DNA of 64,000 nt from Sporomusa acidovorans (GCF_900101845.1 NZ_FNAM01000002.1:1-64000); one strand, 5' to 3'; numbered from the stretch's first letter, positions 6,789 to 15,474 are shown. Translations and numbers: made by a program. The notes: generated by a model not told the origin, from the letters alone.

Positions 6789-8024
6789 TCACATACTAAG
6801 ATTGTGGCTGGTTTCCCTTTCATATTTTTTCTTAGTAAGAAAATGCAATATAATTGTAGCAAGTAGGCCGATCATGACAGCTACTGCCAAGGGAGTAAGC
6901 GCTGCACCCCAGTCCCCGCCTGACCGTTCTACGAAAATGCCAACAACAAATGTACTAAACATACCGCCGAGGTTTGACCCCAATGAAATAATCCCCATAG
7001 TCGCTGCTATAGTTTCCATTCGAGCAGATGCTTCCGGCGCCATTGTAAATACAACAGGCGGAATCAATTGAGATGCCATTCCGATTATGAACATTAAAGG
7101 TACAATATATTCAAGCGAAGTAATTTTAAATTGAACATAGAAAAAGAAACCTGTAATTGCCATACAAACAATCATCACAATGCTATGGAATTTATTCGGC
7201 ACTTGGTTTAAAAGAAATCCAATGATTATCCCACCAACCATCATGCCTGTAGTTGCAATACTGGTATAAGAGTTTGCCGTTGCCATGTCAATACCAAACT
7301 TTTGAACTAAGAAAGTGGGATAGAACCCCGTAAAAGCCCCGTTTCCAAAAGAGAATACCACAAAGATAATAGCCAGCATCCATGCCGCTGGTGCTTTAAA
7401 CCCTTCTAGAAGAGAAACCTTTTCTGCGGAACTGTCAGAAATATTAGTTGAACCCCTTCTCCCGGCCACTTCCGGCAATTTAATAACTGTAGCAAATAAG
7501 AATCCAGACACAATTAACAAAATTGTGACAAACCACCATACACCTCTCCAGCCATACCCGGGAACGATAAAATTTGTTGCATTAAATACAATTAACATAC
7601 CAATCGAGACCCAGAGAGTCCATATAGCCATTGGTAACCCGCGCTTTTCCGCGGGAAACCATGCAGCGATAATTGCTGGCACAACCAGTGGTATCAACCC
7701 GAATCCTAAGCCTTCAATAAGCCTGCTGATAAGTAACACCGTAACATTCGGAGCAAATGCTCCAATTATATTGCCGAACAAAGCCAAAACAATTGTAATC
7801 AGGCCTAGTTTTTTAGGTCCGATTTTTTGCATAATGGCTCCCCCTGGCAAAGCCAAAACAATACTAGAAATAGCAACCATTGACATTAATAACCCTGTTA
7901 CTGTCAACCCTACATTCAAGTCTTTCATAATCACCACCATGGTTGGCGGTACCTTGAACAGAACCATTGCAAATACTACACCGGTTAGAATCGCAATAAT
8001 TGCCATCATCCATGCTTTATTCAT
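6789..8024 (-). CDS. MFS transporter (last gene of the transhydroxylase-like operon)
   Basis: A 411-residue, 12-helix major facilitator. The ATG at 8024 (MNKAWMMAIIAILTG) follows AAGGAGG; the longer frame to 8078 starts in a basic, non-membrane stretch and is not preferred. Loop 2-3 carries a GGAIMQKIGPKK motif (related to the MFS A-motif), and helices 4-5 carry RLIEGLGFGLIPLVVPAI. The type resembles organic-anion uptake carriers. It is the distal member of a same-strand series of genes with a sigma-54 promoter far upstream, so it is probably the importer (or exporter) of the substrate handled by the molybdoenzyme. A 122-base gap upstream of the zinc-ribbon gene leaves room for a separate promoter. 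Confidence 0.88.
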   Translation of the reverse strand: MNKAWMMAIIAILTGVVFAMVLFKVPPTMVVIMKDLNVGLTVTGLLMSMVAISSIVLALPGGAIMQKIGPKKLGLITIVLALFGNIIGAFAPNVTVLLISRLIEGLGFGLIPLVVPAIIAAWFPAEKRGLPMAIWTLWVSIGMLIVFNATNFIVPGYGWRGVWWFVTILLIVSGFLFATVIKLPEVAGRRGSTNISDSSAEKVSLLEGFKAPAAWMLAIIFVVFSFGNGAFTGFYPTFLVQKFGIDMATANSYTSIATTGMMVGGIIIGFLLNQVPNKFHSIVMIVCMAITGFFFYVQFKITSLEYIVPLMFIIGMASQLIPPVVFTMAPEASARMETIAATMGIISLGSNLGGMFSTFVVGIFVERSGGDWGAALTPLAVAVMIGLLATIILHFLTKKKYERETSHNLSM

Positions 8025-8068
8025 GGAAGTTTTCCTCCTTTTCAGTTTTCTTCTCAGAAAGCTAACTA

Positions 8069-8197
8069 TTAATAACAAACATTATTTTTCTTTAATTCAG
8101 TCCCACACTTTTTGCATTTCACCGATTTAGGCAAATTTACTGTTCCGCAAGCTTCACATTTAATTGGTTTTTCTACTTTTGGTGGTCTAAAACACAT
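8069..8197 (-). CDS. 42-residue zinc-ribbon peptide (MFS side)
   Basis: Too short for usual gene calling. It starts MCFRPPKVEKPIKCEACGTV and continues with KCKKCGTELKK: two CxxC pairs about 13 residues apart, a one-finger zinc ribbon. A clear ribosome site (GGAGAAAAA) precedes the ATG at 8197. A second, longer peptide of the same design (CPKCGALCAGTMKVCTKC) opens the same operon at 14940-15125. Both lie next to key genes on the same strand, which argues that they are real and functionally linked. A role as a metal-binding or assembly factor is inference only. Confidence 0.7.
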   Translation of the reverse strand: MCFRPPKVEKPIKCEACGTVNLPKSVKCKKCGTELKKNNVCY

Positions 8198-8319
8198 TTT
8201 TTCTCCTCCGACAATATAATAAATTTTTTCTATCCACTGAAGTTATTAAAGAAAATATCCTTTTGGGTTTGGAAGCATAAGTGAATTTAGCATTCTGAAT
8301 ATTTCCGGTAGAACCTCTC

Positions 8320-9432
8320 TTATTTTCCATTAGCGGCTGCAACCAAGGCTTTAACGTTTTCTACTTTAGCGTTAGCAGGCATATAACAAGCCTGAGCCAG
8401 AATGAAGCCGGCGGGGCCGATTTCATTAATTAATTTGGTGCTGTAATTATACACTTCATCAGGTGTACCAAGTGTAAGTAGAGCTGCTGGCACATCACCA
8501 AATACACACATATGATCGCCTAGTACTTCTTTCACTTTGAAAATATCTGTAGCATGATCCGATCCCCAAATACATTTAGCTTTTGGCAGCTCGCGGAATT
8601 TTGCCAAGTCACGCTCCCAATTTCCGTCAAGATGAAGATAAGCAATCGAACCTTCCTCAACAACAGTCTCAACGATCCTTTTTAGATATGGCCAAACAAA
8701 CGTATTCCACATTTTCGGAGAGACAAGTTCACCGGCACTGCGAGGAGCACCAACAAAGACAGAAAACGGCTTCGCTGCACGAATTTGCTGCCGTAAATTC
8801 TGCAAAATATCAACCATGGCGGCATCCGCAGCTGCTATTACTTTGTCTTTATGTCTAAAAATGTCTTTAGTAAAATTGGTCAAACCGCGGCCGAAACAGA
8901 AATAGTCATAAGGTGGTGTGGCTGTAGCCGAACAAAATGGCAATATCCCGGCATTGACAAATTTCATTTCGAATTTTTTGAAATCGGACTTAAAAAAATG
9001 TTGAAAGTCTCCCCATGCTTTAGGAATCCGGTTTTGTAAAAAATTATTAAAGAAATAATTCCAGCCTTTATTGATAATCGTATCATAGTCCTCAAGCGTC
9101 ATTGCCGCAACTTCGTCAACCTGCCATAAATCATTAACCCCCAGCTCACGTCCGGGTAATTTCACGTTGCACAGGAAGGCCGGGCCTACAACATGAGCTG
9201 TAATAACAGTAAGCATAGTCCCATCTACATCGCCTAAATCCTGCATGGATTGCAGCATAAGTTCGTTGGATCTGTCTAAATCATTGACTAGATCAGCTAT
9301 CGTTACTCCCATATGTTGCGCACAAAATGCATCAATTCCTAGTACAACAGGTACTCTGTCCGGTTTCTCGAGTGCTACGGCTGTAGAAAGCCTGTTTATG
9401 TGCTCGTTAAGCAAATCTTGGGCTGGTTTCAT
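8320..9432 (-). CDS. Uroporphyrinogen-decarboxylase-fold methyltransferase-like protein
   Basis: About 370 residues from the ATG at 9432 (AAAGGAG upstream; the longer frame to 9525 overlaps the preceding gene and has no ribosome site). It belongs to the UroD/MtaA/CmuA superfamily of TIM-barrel enzymes that in methyltransferases move methyl groups to or from corrinoid cofactors. The zinc motif HxC of MtaA is altered to HLDGNW here, while the later Cys (AQACYMPANAKVENV, matching the third ligand) is kept. No corrinoid protein or activator is encoded nearby. It sits between the OYE-like reductase and the zinc-ribbon/MFS genes in one operon. It could be a demethylase of methoxylated aromatics with a partner elsewhere, or a repurposed barrel. 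Confidence 0.75.
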   Translation of the reverse strand: MKPAQDLLNEHINRLSTAVALEKPDRVPVVLGIDAFCAQHMGVTIADLVNDLDRSNELMLQSMQDLGDVDGTMLTVITAHVVGPAFLCNVKLPGRELGVNDLWQVDEVAAMTLEDYDTIINKGWNYFFNNFLQNRIPKAWGDFQHFFKSDFKKFEMKFVNAGILPFCSATATPPYDYFCFGRGLTNFTKDIFRHKDKVIAAADAAMVDILQNLRQQIRAAKPFSVFVGAPRSAGELVSPKMWNTFVWPYLKRIVETVVEEGSIAYLHLDGNWERDLAKFRELPKAKCIWGSDHATDIFKVKEVLGDHMCVFGDVPAALLTLGTPDEVYNYSTKLINEIGPAGFILAQACYMPANAKVENVKALVAAANGK

Positions 9433-9472
9433 TATAGAACAACTCCTTTGTAACATTAAATTTTTCTTAAAG

Positions 9473-11494
9473 CTAAAACCTGCCGATATCGGTTGCAATC
9501 TGATAGGCAACAGATGTTGCTTCATAAATATTTTTTGGTGTCACACAGTCACCCAGTTGATAAAATTCTGGAGCGCAGCCCGCCAAAGCGTCGGCCTCTT
9601 CCCTTAGCGGCTTTTGCCCAATGGCATAAATTACGGTATCTGCCGTAATGGTTCTAATCCCGTCAGAATCTTCAATGATCAAACCTGTAGCCGTGATTTC
9701 AACTGCTTTAGTAGAAACATAAATCAGCATATTAGGCAGTTTTTTCAATTGCTCCATCAATGCAACCCCATGAACAAGTGGATGTCCGAGACTCATGTCC
9801 ATAATACCGCTCATGCGGCCGGACGTGCCGTTGGCCGCAGGTGGAGTAGCAATTGTGCCAGTGGCCATTTCCACAATTGTGATTCTATGCCCTGTCTGGG
9901 CAAGAAATATACCAAGCTCAAGGCCAACAAGCCCACCACCCATAATAACAGCGTTGTTACCGGCAATTTCCGGATGATAATAAACTTCTTCTGCCCCGGC
10001 AACATTCTCTCCAGCAATTCCCTTTATGGAAGGAACCATCGGCCGGGCTCCCAAAGCTGCAATAATCACATCCGGCTGGAAAGAGCGGGCAACCTCCGGG
10101 GTAACCTCTGTGTTTAGATGAACTTCAATCGGAGCGCGAGCTACCTTTGCAACCTGATGTTTTAGATAAATGGCGAGATTCGATTTAAAAGGTACTTTTT
10201 CTTCACATAACAATGCTCCGCCCAATTTGTCTGTTTTTTCGCAAAGAATCACTTTATGTCCGCGCTTGGCAGCAGTAAGTGCTGCTTGCATTCCACCAAC
10301 ACCGCCGCCGGCAACAAGGACTGTCTTTTTATGGCGTGGCGGCATTTCCGTCATGCTGGCCTGTTCACGGCCGATTTCCGGATTGACGGCACAATAGAAA
10401 ACACCGCCAACCGTACTGTTGGAAAAGCAGTTAAAGCAGCGCAGACAGGGATTAATTTCGGTTTCAAGACCGATACGTGCTTTAATCGGCAGATCGGGGT
10501 CGGCTAGGCTCTGCCGGCCCAGAGCAACTATGTCAGCTTGGCCGGATGCAATAATTTCTTCCATCATTTCAGGATTTGTCAGTGCACCGACTGTGGCAAC
10601 AGGAGTTTTTATATATTTTTTTATTTCTGCGGCATATTTCACATTGCAGCCGTCAGGCAAGAACATTGGCGGATGTGTAACCATTGCGGCGGCATCAATC
10701 TCATGATGCCCGACAGAAACATGGATAAGATCAACCTTGCTATCCAAAGCCTGCGCAATTTTGACGCCTTCATCAATTTCATACCCGTCAGGCAGACATT
10801 CGGTACCACTCATCCGAAACTCGATGGGCACAGTATTGCCGATTCTTTTGCGAATAGCTTCGATTACAGTTAAGGGAAACCGCATACGATTTTCAATTGA
10901 TCCGCCCCATTTATCTCTGCGTTTATTATCACGCGGCGAAATAAACTGGGCTATCTGCCAGCCATGACCACCGTGAAGGGTGATCATACCAAAACCGCAC
11001 TGCCGGGCGAATGCGGCTGCATCAGAATACGCCATAATCAAGTCTTCAATTTGTTCGTCATTCATCGCCTGGATTTCAACACCATCCGGACGCATGCCAT
11101 CAACTAGGCCATAAACGAATCCGTTATTATCAGGCATAAGATCAAGATTCGCGTTTTGACCGGCATGGACAAGCTCTATCGCCGCTACAGCCCCGTGGCG
11201 CTTGATAGCAGTACTGGTACGGGTAAGATTGGCTTTGCCTAAAATATCGTTACCTCGCATCTGAAACAGATGGCTGCGCCCTGTTTTATAGTCAACCATC
11301 ATGTCACCGACACAAACGGAAGCAAAACCACCCACGGCTTTTCTTTCATAAAAATAGGTTGCTTCTTCTGTAAGGAATCTGTCGTCAGTTAATCCGGGGT
11401 AGTCTTGCGGGGATGCAAAAATCCTGTTACGGAACAACACTTTGCCTAATTGAATGGGCTCGTAAAGATGCTTGTATTTTAATTCGTTCATCAT
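9473..11494 (-). CDS. NADH:flavin oxidoreductase, OYE plus FAD/NAD domains (2,4-dienoyl-CoA reductase type)
   Basis: A 673-residue cytoplasmic flavo-iron-sulfur enzyme. Residues 1-340 form the old-yellow-enzyme FMN barrel (HAGQNANLDL, LHGGHGWQIAQFISPRDNKRRDKWGGS). Next is a four-cysteine Fe-S motif (C-x2-C-x2-C-x11-C in PCLRCFNCFSNS...YCAVNP), then a dinucleotide-binding half with GGGVGGMQAALTAAKRG and GGGLVGLELG glycine loops. Members reduce C=C bonds of enoyl-CoA, bile acid or cyclic enone substrates with NAD(P)H. AAGGCGG precedes two adjacent ATGs (11494/11491). Placement 53 bases downstream of the molybdoenzyme beta gene suggests it reduces the ring or enone product of that enzyme. Confidence 0.88.
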   Translation of the reverse strand: MMNELKYKHLYEPIQLGKVLFRNRIFASPQDYPGLTDDRFLTEEATYFYERKAVGGFASVCVGDMMVDYKTGRSHLFQMRGNDILGKANLTRTSTAIKRHGAVAAIELVHAGQNANLDLMPDNNGFVYGLVDGMRPDGVEIQAMNDEQIEDLIMAYSDAAAFARQCGFGMITLHGGHGWQIAQFISPRDNKRRDKWGGSIENRMRFPLTVIEAIRKRIGNTVPIEFRMSGTECLPDGYEIDEGVKIAQALDSKVDLIHVSVGHHEIDAAAMVTHPPMFLPDGCNVKYAAEIKKYIKTPVATVGALTNPEMMEEIIASGQADIVALGRQSLADPDLPIKARIGLETEINPCLRCFNCFSNSTVGGVFYCAVNPEIGREQASMTEMPPRHKKTVLVAGGGVGGMQAALTAAKRGHKVILCEKTDKLGGALLCEEKVPFKSNLAIYLKHQVAKVARAPIEVHLNTEVTPEVARSFQPDVIIAALGARPMVPSIKGIAGENVAGAEEVYYHPEIAGNNAVIMGGGLVGLELGIFLAQTGHRITIVEMATGTIATPPAANGTSGRMSGIMDMSLGHPLVHGVALMEQLKKLPNMLIYVSTKAVEITATGLIIEDSDGIRTITADTVIYAIGQKPLREEADALAGCAPEFYQLGDCVTPKNIYEATSVAYQIATDIGRF

Positions 11495-11547
11495 AGCGCC
11501 GCCTTATTATAGAGTCTGTGAATATCATATCTTGAAGATACCAAATT

Positions 11548-12348
11548 TTACTTTTGCATAGGGATATCGCCAATGTTTAAACTATCCTGCAATTCTATGG
11601 TATTTTTCACTACTGTCTGATACCCTGCAGCCTCAACCTTTAATGTATAGGTACCAGGATTCAGCTTGCGAAACCAAAAATCACCAAAGTCGTCACTTTC
11701 TGCTTCCATTTTGACTCCACTTGTATTGGTGAGTGTCAACTTCGCTCCTTCAATGATCTCATCGCTGGCTTGATCCCATACTTCGCCCGCGATGAATAGC
11801 TTAGGCAAATTTAGGTAATACGTGCGTGGCCGCGTACCAAGCTCCGGTCTCATGACCTCCGCTTTTGCAATATCTCCCGCAAATTCCTCTTCTTCTCCGA
11901 AACGTAGCGCGCCGGTAGCGCATAAATCTACACAATGTGGCAGTTGACCTTCATCTACAAGGTGGGCACAACCTGTACATTTTTGAGCAATATTCAAAAA
12001 TTCGTTCCAATAGACAACACCGTAGGGACAAGCTTCTACGAGTTCTTTTTTCCCCTCGGCTTTTACGGGATCTAAAATTACAAGCCCGTCTTCTCTCTGA
12101 TAAAACGCGTCACTCTTTTTGACACAGGCAGGATCGGCACAATGCATACAAGAATAGGGAGTATACTCTAAATTGACTTTTGGCACTTGGCCGTGAGTTT
12201 TTTCAATTAACTTCATCCAGAAATGTCCCGTATCAGGTTGTGGTTTAGCGTAGGGCATCCAGTCGTTGTCCACGTGTTCGTCCTTGCAGGCAAGCTGGCA
12301 GCCGTAGCAACCGTTGCATTTTGCGACATCAACAACAAACACTTTCAT
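11548..12348 (-). CDS. Molybdoenzyme beta subunit, transhydroxylase type (3x[4Fe-4S] ferredoxin plus carrier-like barrel)
   Basis: 266 residues. Residues 1-170 are a DMSO-reductase-B-like ferredoxin with cysteine groups (CNGCYGCQLAC, CMHCADPAC, CPYG, CTGCAH, CVDLC). Residues 180-266 form a carboxypeptidase-regulatory/transthyretin-like beta domain (GDFWFRKLNPGTYTLKVEAAG). This two-part layout, the YQREDG-VI-DP..A.GKKEL...CPYGV.YWNE string and the PELGT.PR.YY.NL linker match the beta subunit of pyrogallol-phloroglucinol transhydroxylase as I remember it. GGAGG precedes the ATG. The alpha gene ends 12 bases upstream, so the two are cotranscribed. No signal peptide: the complex is cytoplasmic. 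Confidence 0.87.
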   Translation of the reverse strand: MKVFVVDVAKCNGCYGCQLACKDEHVDNDWMPYAKPQPDTGHFWMKLIEKTHGQVPKVNLEYTPYSCMHCADPACVKKSDAFYQREDGLVILDPVKAEGKKELVEACPYGVVYWNEFLNIAQKCTGCAHLVDEGQLPHCVDLCATGALRFGEEEEFAGDIAKAEVMRPELGTRPRTYYLNLPKLFIAGEVWDQASDEIIEGAKLTLTNTSGVKMEAESDDFGDFWFRKLNPGTYTLKVEAAGYQTVVKNTIELQDSLNIGDIPMQK

Positions 12349-12360
12349 CTGTTTTCCTCC

Positions 12361-14940
12361 TCATAGTTTGACACGGTTTTCGATGCTGACGCCGATACCT
12401 TTGTCGTATTTACGATTGAAGGCTTCGGGATATTTTTTTGCCAGTTCAAATACGTCTGTTTTTTCAATGCCCACAAGAAAGCCGCTTGTCACTTCACCGG
12501 CAGCATTTCGGGAAGTCGTGGCAGTGGGACAAATCAAATTGTTAGCACCAGCCCTGTCACTGACACCATCTTCAATGGGATCAAGTCTTGATCCATGGTC
12601 CTGCAGAACAACACCAGGCATGATCCGTTCACTAACATAAGCCCCCCCCAGAGTCCAACCACGATCATTGTAAACCTTCACAATATCACCATGCACAATA
12701 CCTAATTTTTGGGCATCCTTGGGATTAATCCAAACAGGTTCATACTGATAGCCATCTGGTCCAAGCATCTTGCAGGTTTCGATTTCACGGAACCACGAGA
12801 TATCGTCCATGTTGGCATGAACGCGCCATCTTGGATGATTAGAAACAATCAGGTATGGATATTTTTCGCTGCGAGGGTGAAGACGACTTTCCTGATGACT
12901 TTCACCAAAGGGTATGAATTTCGGATAAGGACCGCGTTCCACGTCATCAGGAAAATTAGCCGCCAATTCTTCAGAATAAATCTCCAGTTTTCCTGTCGGC
13001 GTATTAAGTGCATTTTCTTCCGGATTTTTATAAAAATTTTCAAAACCGCGAGAATCATTTTCCCAGCCTTCAGCAGTTGGCGATAAATAATAGCCCTTTT
13101 CCTTAAACTCTTCAAAGCTAATTAGATCCTGAAAATGAGAATTTTCGAAACCAAAACGAATCCACTCTTCTTCCGTTTTACCTTCTACATAAGCATCGTA
13201 AACACCCAGTTTTTTGGCGACTTCGCCAACCGCCTCCCAATCGCTCTTAGATTCGCCTAAGGGCCTGACCGCCTGTTCTTCATAATAGAGAGTACAATAG
13301 TTACCGTTAACACTATCCACGCCAATATCATTTTCTTCGTATTTAGTGTTGACCGGCAATATAAGATCAGCATAAAGGCAATCGTTTTCCAGCCACGGAT
13401 GCTGTACAATTATGGTTTCAATCTTATCGCTGTGAAGTGCGTCAATCATTGAGTTACCACCATTCCAACAAGTCGTCCAACAGGGCGTATCTGACCAGAT
13501 CATATGTAATTCTTGCGCGCCGGGAATCGGATACTGATATTCGATAAATTGATCCCAGCGAGGCCAGCCGGCTAATGTAAATCCATGCCACTTGAGCGGA
13601 TTTTCGGCAGTATACTCACCGAGAATTGCCTTAGGGATTAAGGTCTTAGGAATAAAAGAAGCAGGTTGAACAAAGTTGTAGCCGCGATAGGCAGCGTCAA
13701 GGCTGGGAATGACTTCGGAACGTGGTGCCGGTTGCTGAGAATCCATACCATAGAAATTCCATTCGATAAACTTAACGATGTTGCGTCCAGGAGCTCCTAA
13801 TCCCTGCATAGCCATCAGGCAAACTTCCAGGCGAGCAGGTTCGTGGGAATAAGTTGAACGAACAAGCGATCCGCCATTGCAGTGTGCAATGGAAGCTGTT
13901 TGTTTTGCCCATTTGCGCGCTAAAGCTTTGATGGTACGGGAGGGAACACCACAAATTGGTTCCGCCCATTTCGGTGTCTTGGGAGTCTTGTCATCATCTT
14001 CACCCAAAATATACTTTTTCAGATATTCAAAGCCAACAGAATGAGTCTTCATATACTCCTTATCCCAGGTGTCTTCCGTAAGCCAGGTATACATAATAGC
14101 AAGGTGGAGCGCTGCATCCGTGTTCGGGTATACGGGGATCCACTTGTCATTATGGGCGGCACAACCATAATTGACGTCAGGACAAATATATACCTGCTTC
14201 ACGCCAATCTCGGTAAGCCAGTTACAGTAATTACTGGGCAGTTGCCCGCCCCAGCCCCAAGGTGTCGTTTCCATGTCGCAGCCCCAGAACACTAACATAT
14301 CGGTATTTTCGGCAATATCTAACAGTAGGTTGCCCATATCTGCCTGGCCGACAGGGTCCTGACCCCAGACATGTTTGGCCCCCCAGTACCATCCTTCCCA
14401 GCTATCAGGTTGACGGGCCTGCATGGTATAGCCGCCAAGAACATCAAAAAGACGGGTATTACAGCCATGCGCGGCATGGACAACTTTTGTTTCGCCATGG
14501 CCGTCGCATTGCAAAAGAACAGATTCCAAACCATATTTTTCTTTAACTCGGTTTATTTCGGCAGCAATAATATCTGTAGCCTCATCCCAACTAATGCGCA
14601 CAAATTTACTTTTACCACGATTCTGAGGGTTTCTCTCACCGTTAGGATCCCAGTCTTCCCTTTTTAAGGGGTAGAGGATACGATTAGGAGAAGTAATTCT
14701 TTTCTTATAGCCAATAGCGAAAGGCGAAATCAGCGACTTATTGCTGGCGCTAAACTCACGGCCACGGGCTTTGATTGTCCACGGCCGAAATTGTTCCATA
14801 TCATACTTTTTGTCGTATCGCGCAGGGCGAGTACGCAAAATCTTGCCGTCCTTTACATCAACCTCGGCAAGGTTAGCGCCAACGCCAAAGGAGCATAGAC
14901 CGGTTCCTTTATATACAGTTTTTACATCCTTATTTGTCAT
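12361..14940 (-). CDS. Molybdopterin alpha subunit, pyrogallol-phloroglucinol transhydroxylase/dehydroxylase-like
   Basis: 859 residues, DMSO-reductase superfamily. It has no Tat signal and no N-terminal CxxCxxxC Fe-S motif, as in the transhydroxylase alpha subunit, which is of similar length. Around residues 178-187, PDSWEGWYWG places an Asp-Ser pair where the transhydroxylase uses Asp174 and the Mo-ligand Ser175. His148 (CDGHGE) lies where its catalytic His144 is expected. The C-terminal dinucleotide domain has SNHPRWRVHANMDDISW and NDRG. Its ATG overlaps the stop codon of the upstream zinc-ribbon gene (TAATG), so translation is probably coupled. Known relatives transfer or remove hydroxyl groups on phenols; the substrate here is unknown. 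Catechol-dehydroxylase or another oxidoreductase role is possible. Confidence 0.85.
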   Translation of the reverse strand: MTNKDVKTVYKGTGLCSFGVGANLAEVDVKDGKILRTRPARYDKKYDMEQFRPWTIKARGREFSASNKSLISPFAIGYKKRITSPNRILYPLKREDWDPNGERNPQNRGKSKFVRISWDEATDIIAAEINRVKEKYGLESVLLQCDGHGETKVVHAAHGCNTRLFDVLGGYTMQARQPDSWEGWYWGAKHVWGQDPVGQADMGNLLLDIAENTDMLVFWGCDMETTPWGWGGQLPSNYCNWLTEIGVKQVYICPDVNYGCAAHNDKWIPVYPNTDAALHLAIMYTWLTEDTWDKEYMKTHSVGFEYLKKYILGEDDDKTPKTPKWAEPICGVPSRTIKALARKWAKQTASIAHCNGGSLVRSTYSHEPARLEVCLMAMQGLGAPGRNIVKFIEWNFYGMDSQQPAPRSEVIPSLDAAYRGYNFVQPASFIPKTLIPKAILGEYTAENPLKWHGFTLAGWPRWDQFIEYQYPIPGAQELHMIWSDTPCWTTCWNGGNSMIDALHSDKIETIIVQHPWLENDCLYADLILPVNTKYEENDIGVDSVNGNYCTLYYEEQAVRPLGESKSDWEAVGEVAKKLGVYDAYVEGKTEEEWIRFGFENSHFQDLISFEEFKEKGYYLSPTAEGWENDSRGFENFYKNPEENALNTPTGKLEIYSEELAANFPDDVERGPYPKFIPFGESHQESRLHPRSEKYPYLIVSNHPRWRVHANMDDISWFREIETCKMLGPDGYQYEPVWINPKDAQKLGIVHGDIVKVYNDRGWTLGGAYVSERIMPGVVLQDHGSRLDPIEDGVSDRAGANNLICPTATTSRNAAGEVTSGFLVGIEKTDVFELAKKYPEAFNRKYDKGIGVSIENRVKL

Positions 14941-15125
14941 TAAATTCCCTCCCCTTCAGTGCTTTTCTCATCTGCTGAAGCATTTTCCGTTAAATCGGTT
15001 TTACATTTTGTGCACACTTTCATAGTTCCTGCACATAATGCCCCGCATTTAGGGCATTTTTTAGGAGCTTTTACAGCTGTGTCCTTCGTTTGCTGATATG
15101 GCAAAACAAACTCTTTTTTAGGCAT
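14940..15125 (-). CDS. Zinc-ribbon small protein opening the transhydroxylase-like operon
   Basis: About 61 residues from the ATG at 15125, 9 bases after GGGGAGG; an ATG at 15131 is only 3 bases from that site. Sequence core KCPKCGALCAGTMKVCTKCK gives two CxxC pairs, a one-finger zinc ribbon, with an acidic tail. The stop codon overlaps the alpha-subunit start by one base. It resembles the 42-residue peptide at 8069-8197 in the same operon. First position and translational coupling suggest a role with the alpha subunit, such as assembly or Fe-S/Mo delivery. That is inference. Confidence 0.75.
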   Translation of the reverse strand: MPKKEFVLPYQQTKDTAVKAPKKCPKCGALCAGTMKVCTKCKTDLTENASADEKSTEGEGI

Positions 15126-15195
15126 TTGCATTCACCTCCCCATCGCGGACACTCTTGTTATTGAAGCCTGCAGTTTGAACCATGTGAAACATTAC

Positions 15196-15215
15196 TGACA
15201 TCCAACATGACATCC
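15196..15215 (-). promoter_or_regulatory. Tandem GGATGTCA element in leader, copy A
   Basis: On the minus strand GGATGTCA occurs twice with four bases (TGTT) between. The whole 20-base element is identical to 23812-23831 in copy B. It lies downstream of the predicted transcription start, in the untranslated leader, about 70 bases before the first start codon. It may be a regulator or RNA-level site. Confidence 0.45.
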
Positions 15216-15338
15216 TATTTTTGGCATTTTATTTGCAACATAAACATTTTCAATCGACTGGTTTAATCTTTGCAAATATGTACCAGTATGCTTAATGTCA
15301 ATACTTTATTCATCTGCTTCGCTGCATCTATAAGTATT

Positions 15339-15355
15339 TGCAAAATTCGTGCCAA
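15339..15355 (-). promoter_or_regulatory. Sigma-54 promoter (-24/-12) of the transhydroxylase-like operon
   Basis: Minus strand TTGGCACGAATTTTGCA: a full match to the TGGCACG-N4-TTGCA consensus with correct GG/GC spacing. It points toward the zinc-ribbon/alpha/beta operon, leaving a leader of about 200 bases. Confidence 0.88.
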
Positions 15356-15442
15356 TCCAATAGATAATTACTAAACAGGCGTCTTCTTTGCTATTTCTCA
15401 ACATATCTACATTGAAATACAACCGATTGAATCTCTTACTTG

Positions 15443-15474
15443 TCTACGTCAGAGAACTTTTCTACATTCTAGAA
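15443..15474 (-). promoter_or_regulatory. Putative activator site (UAS) A
   Basis: Two imperfect direct repeats, TCTACGTCAGAGAA and TCTACATTCTAGAA, separated by CTTT. Centred about 110 bases upstream of the sigma-54 promoter, a usual enhancer distance. The same pair is found at 24066-24097 and, more diverged, at 28174-28205. Confidence 0.65.
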
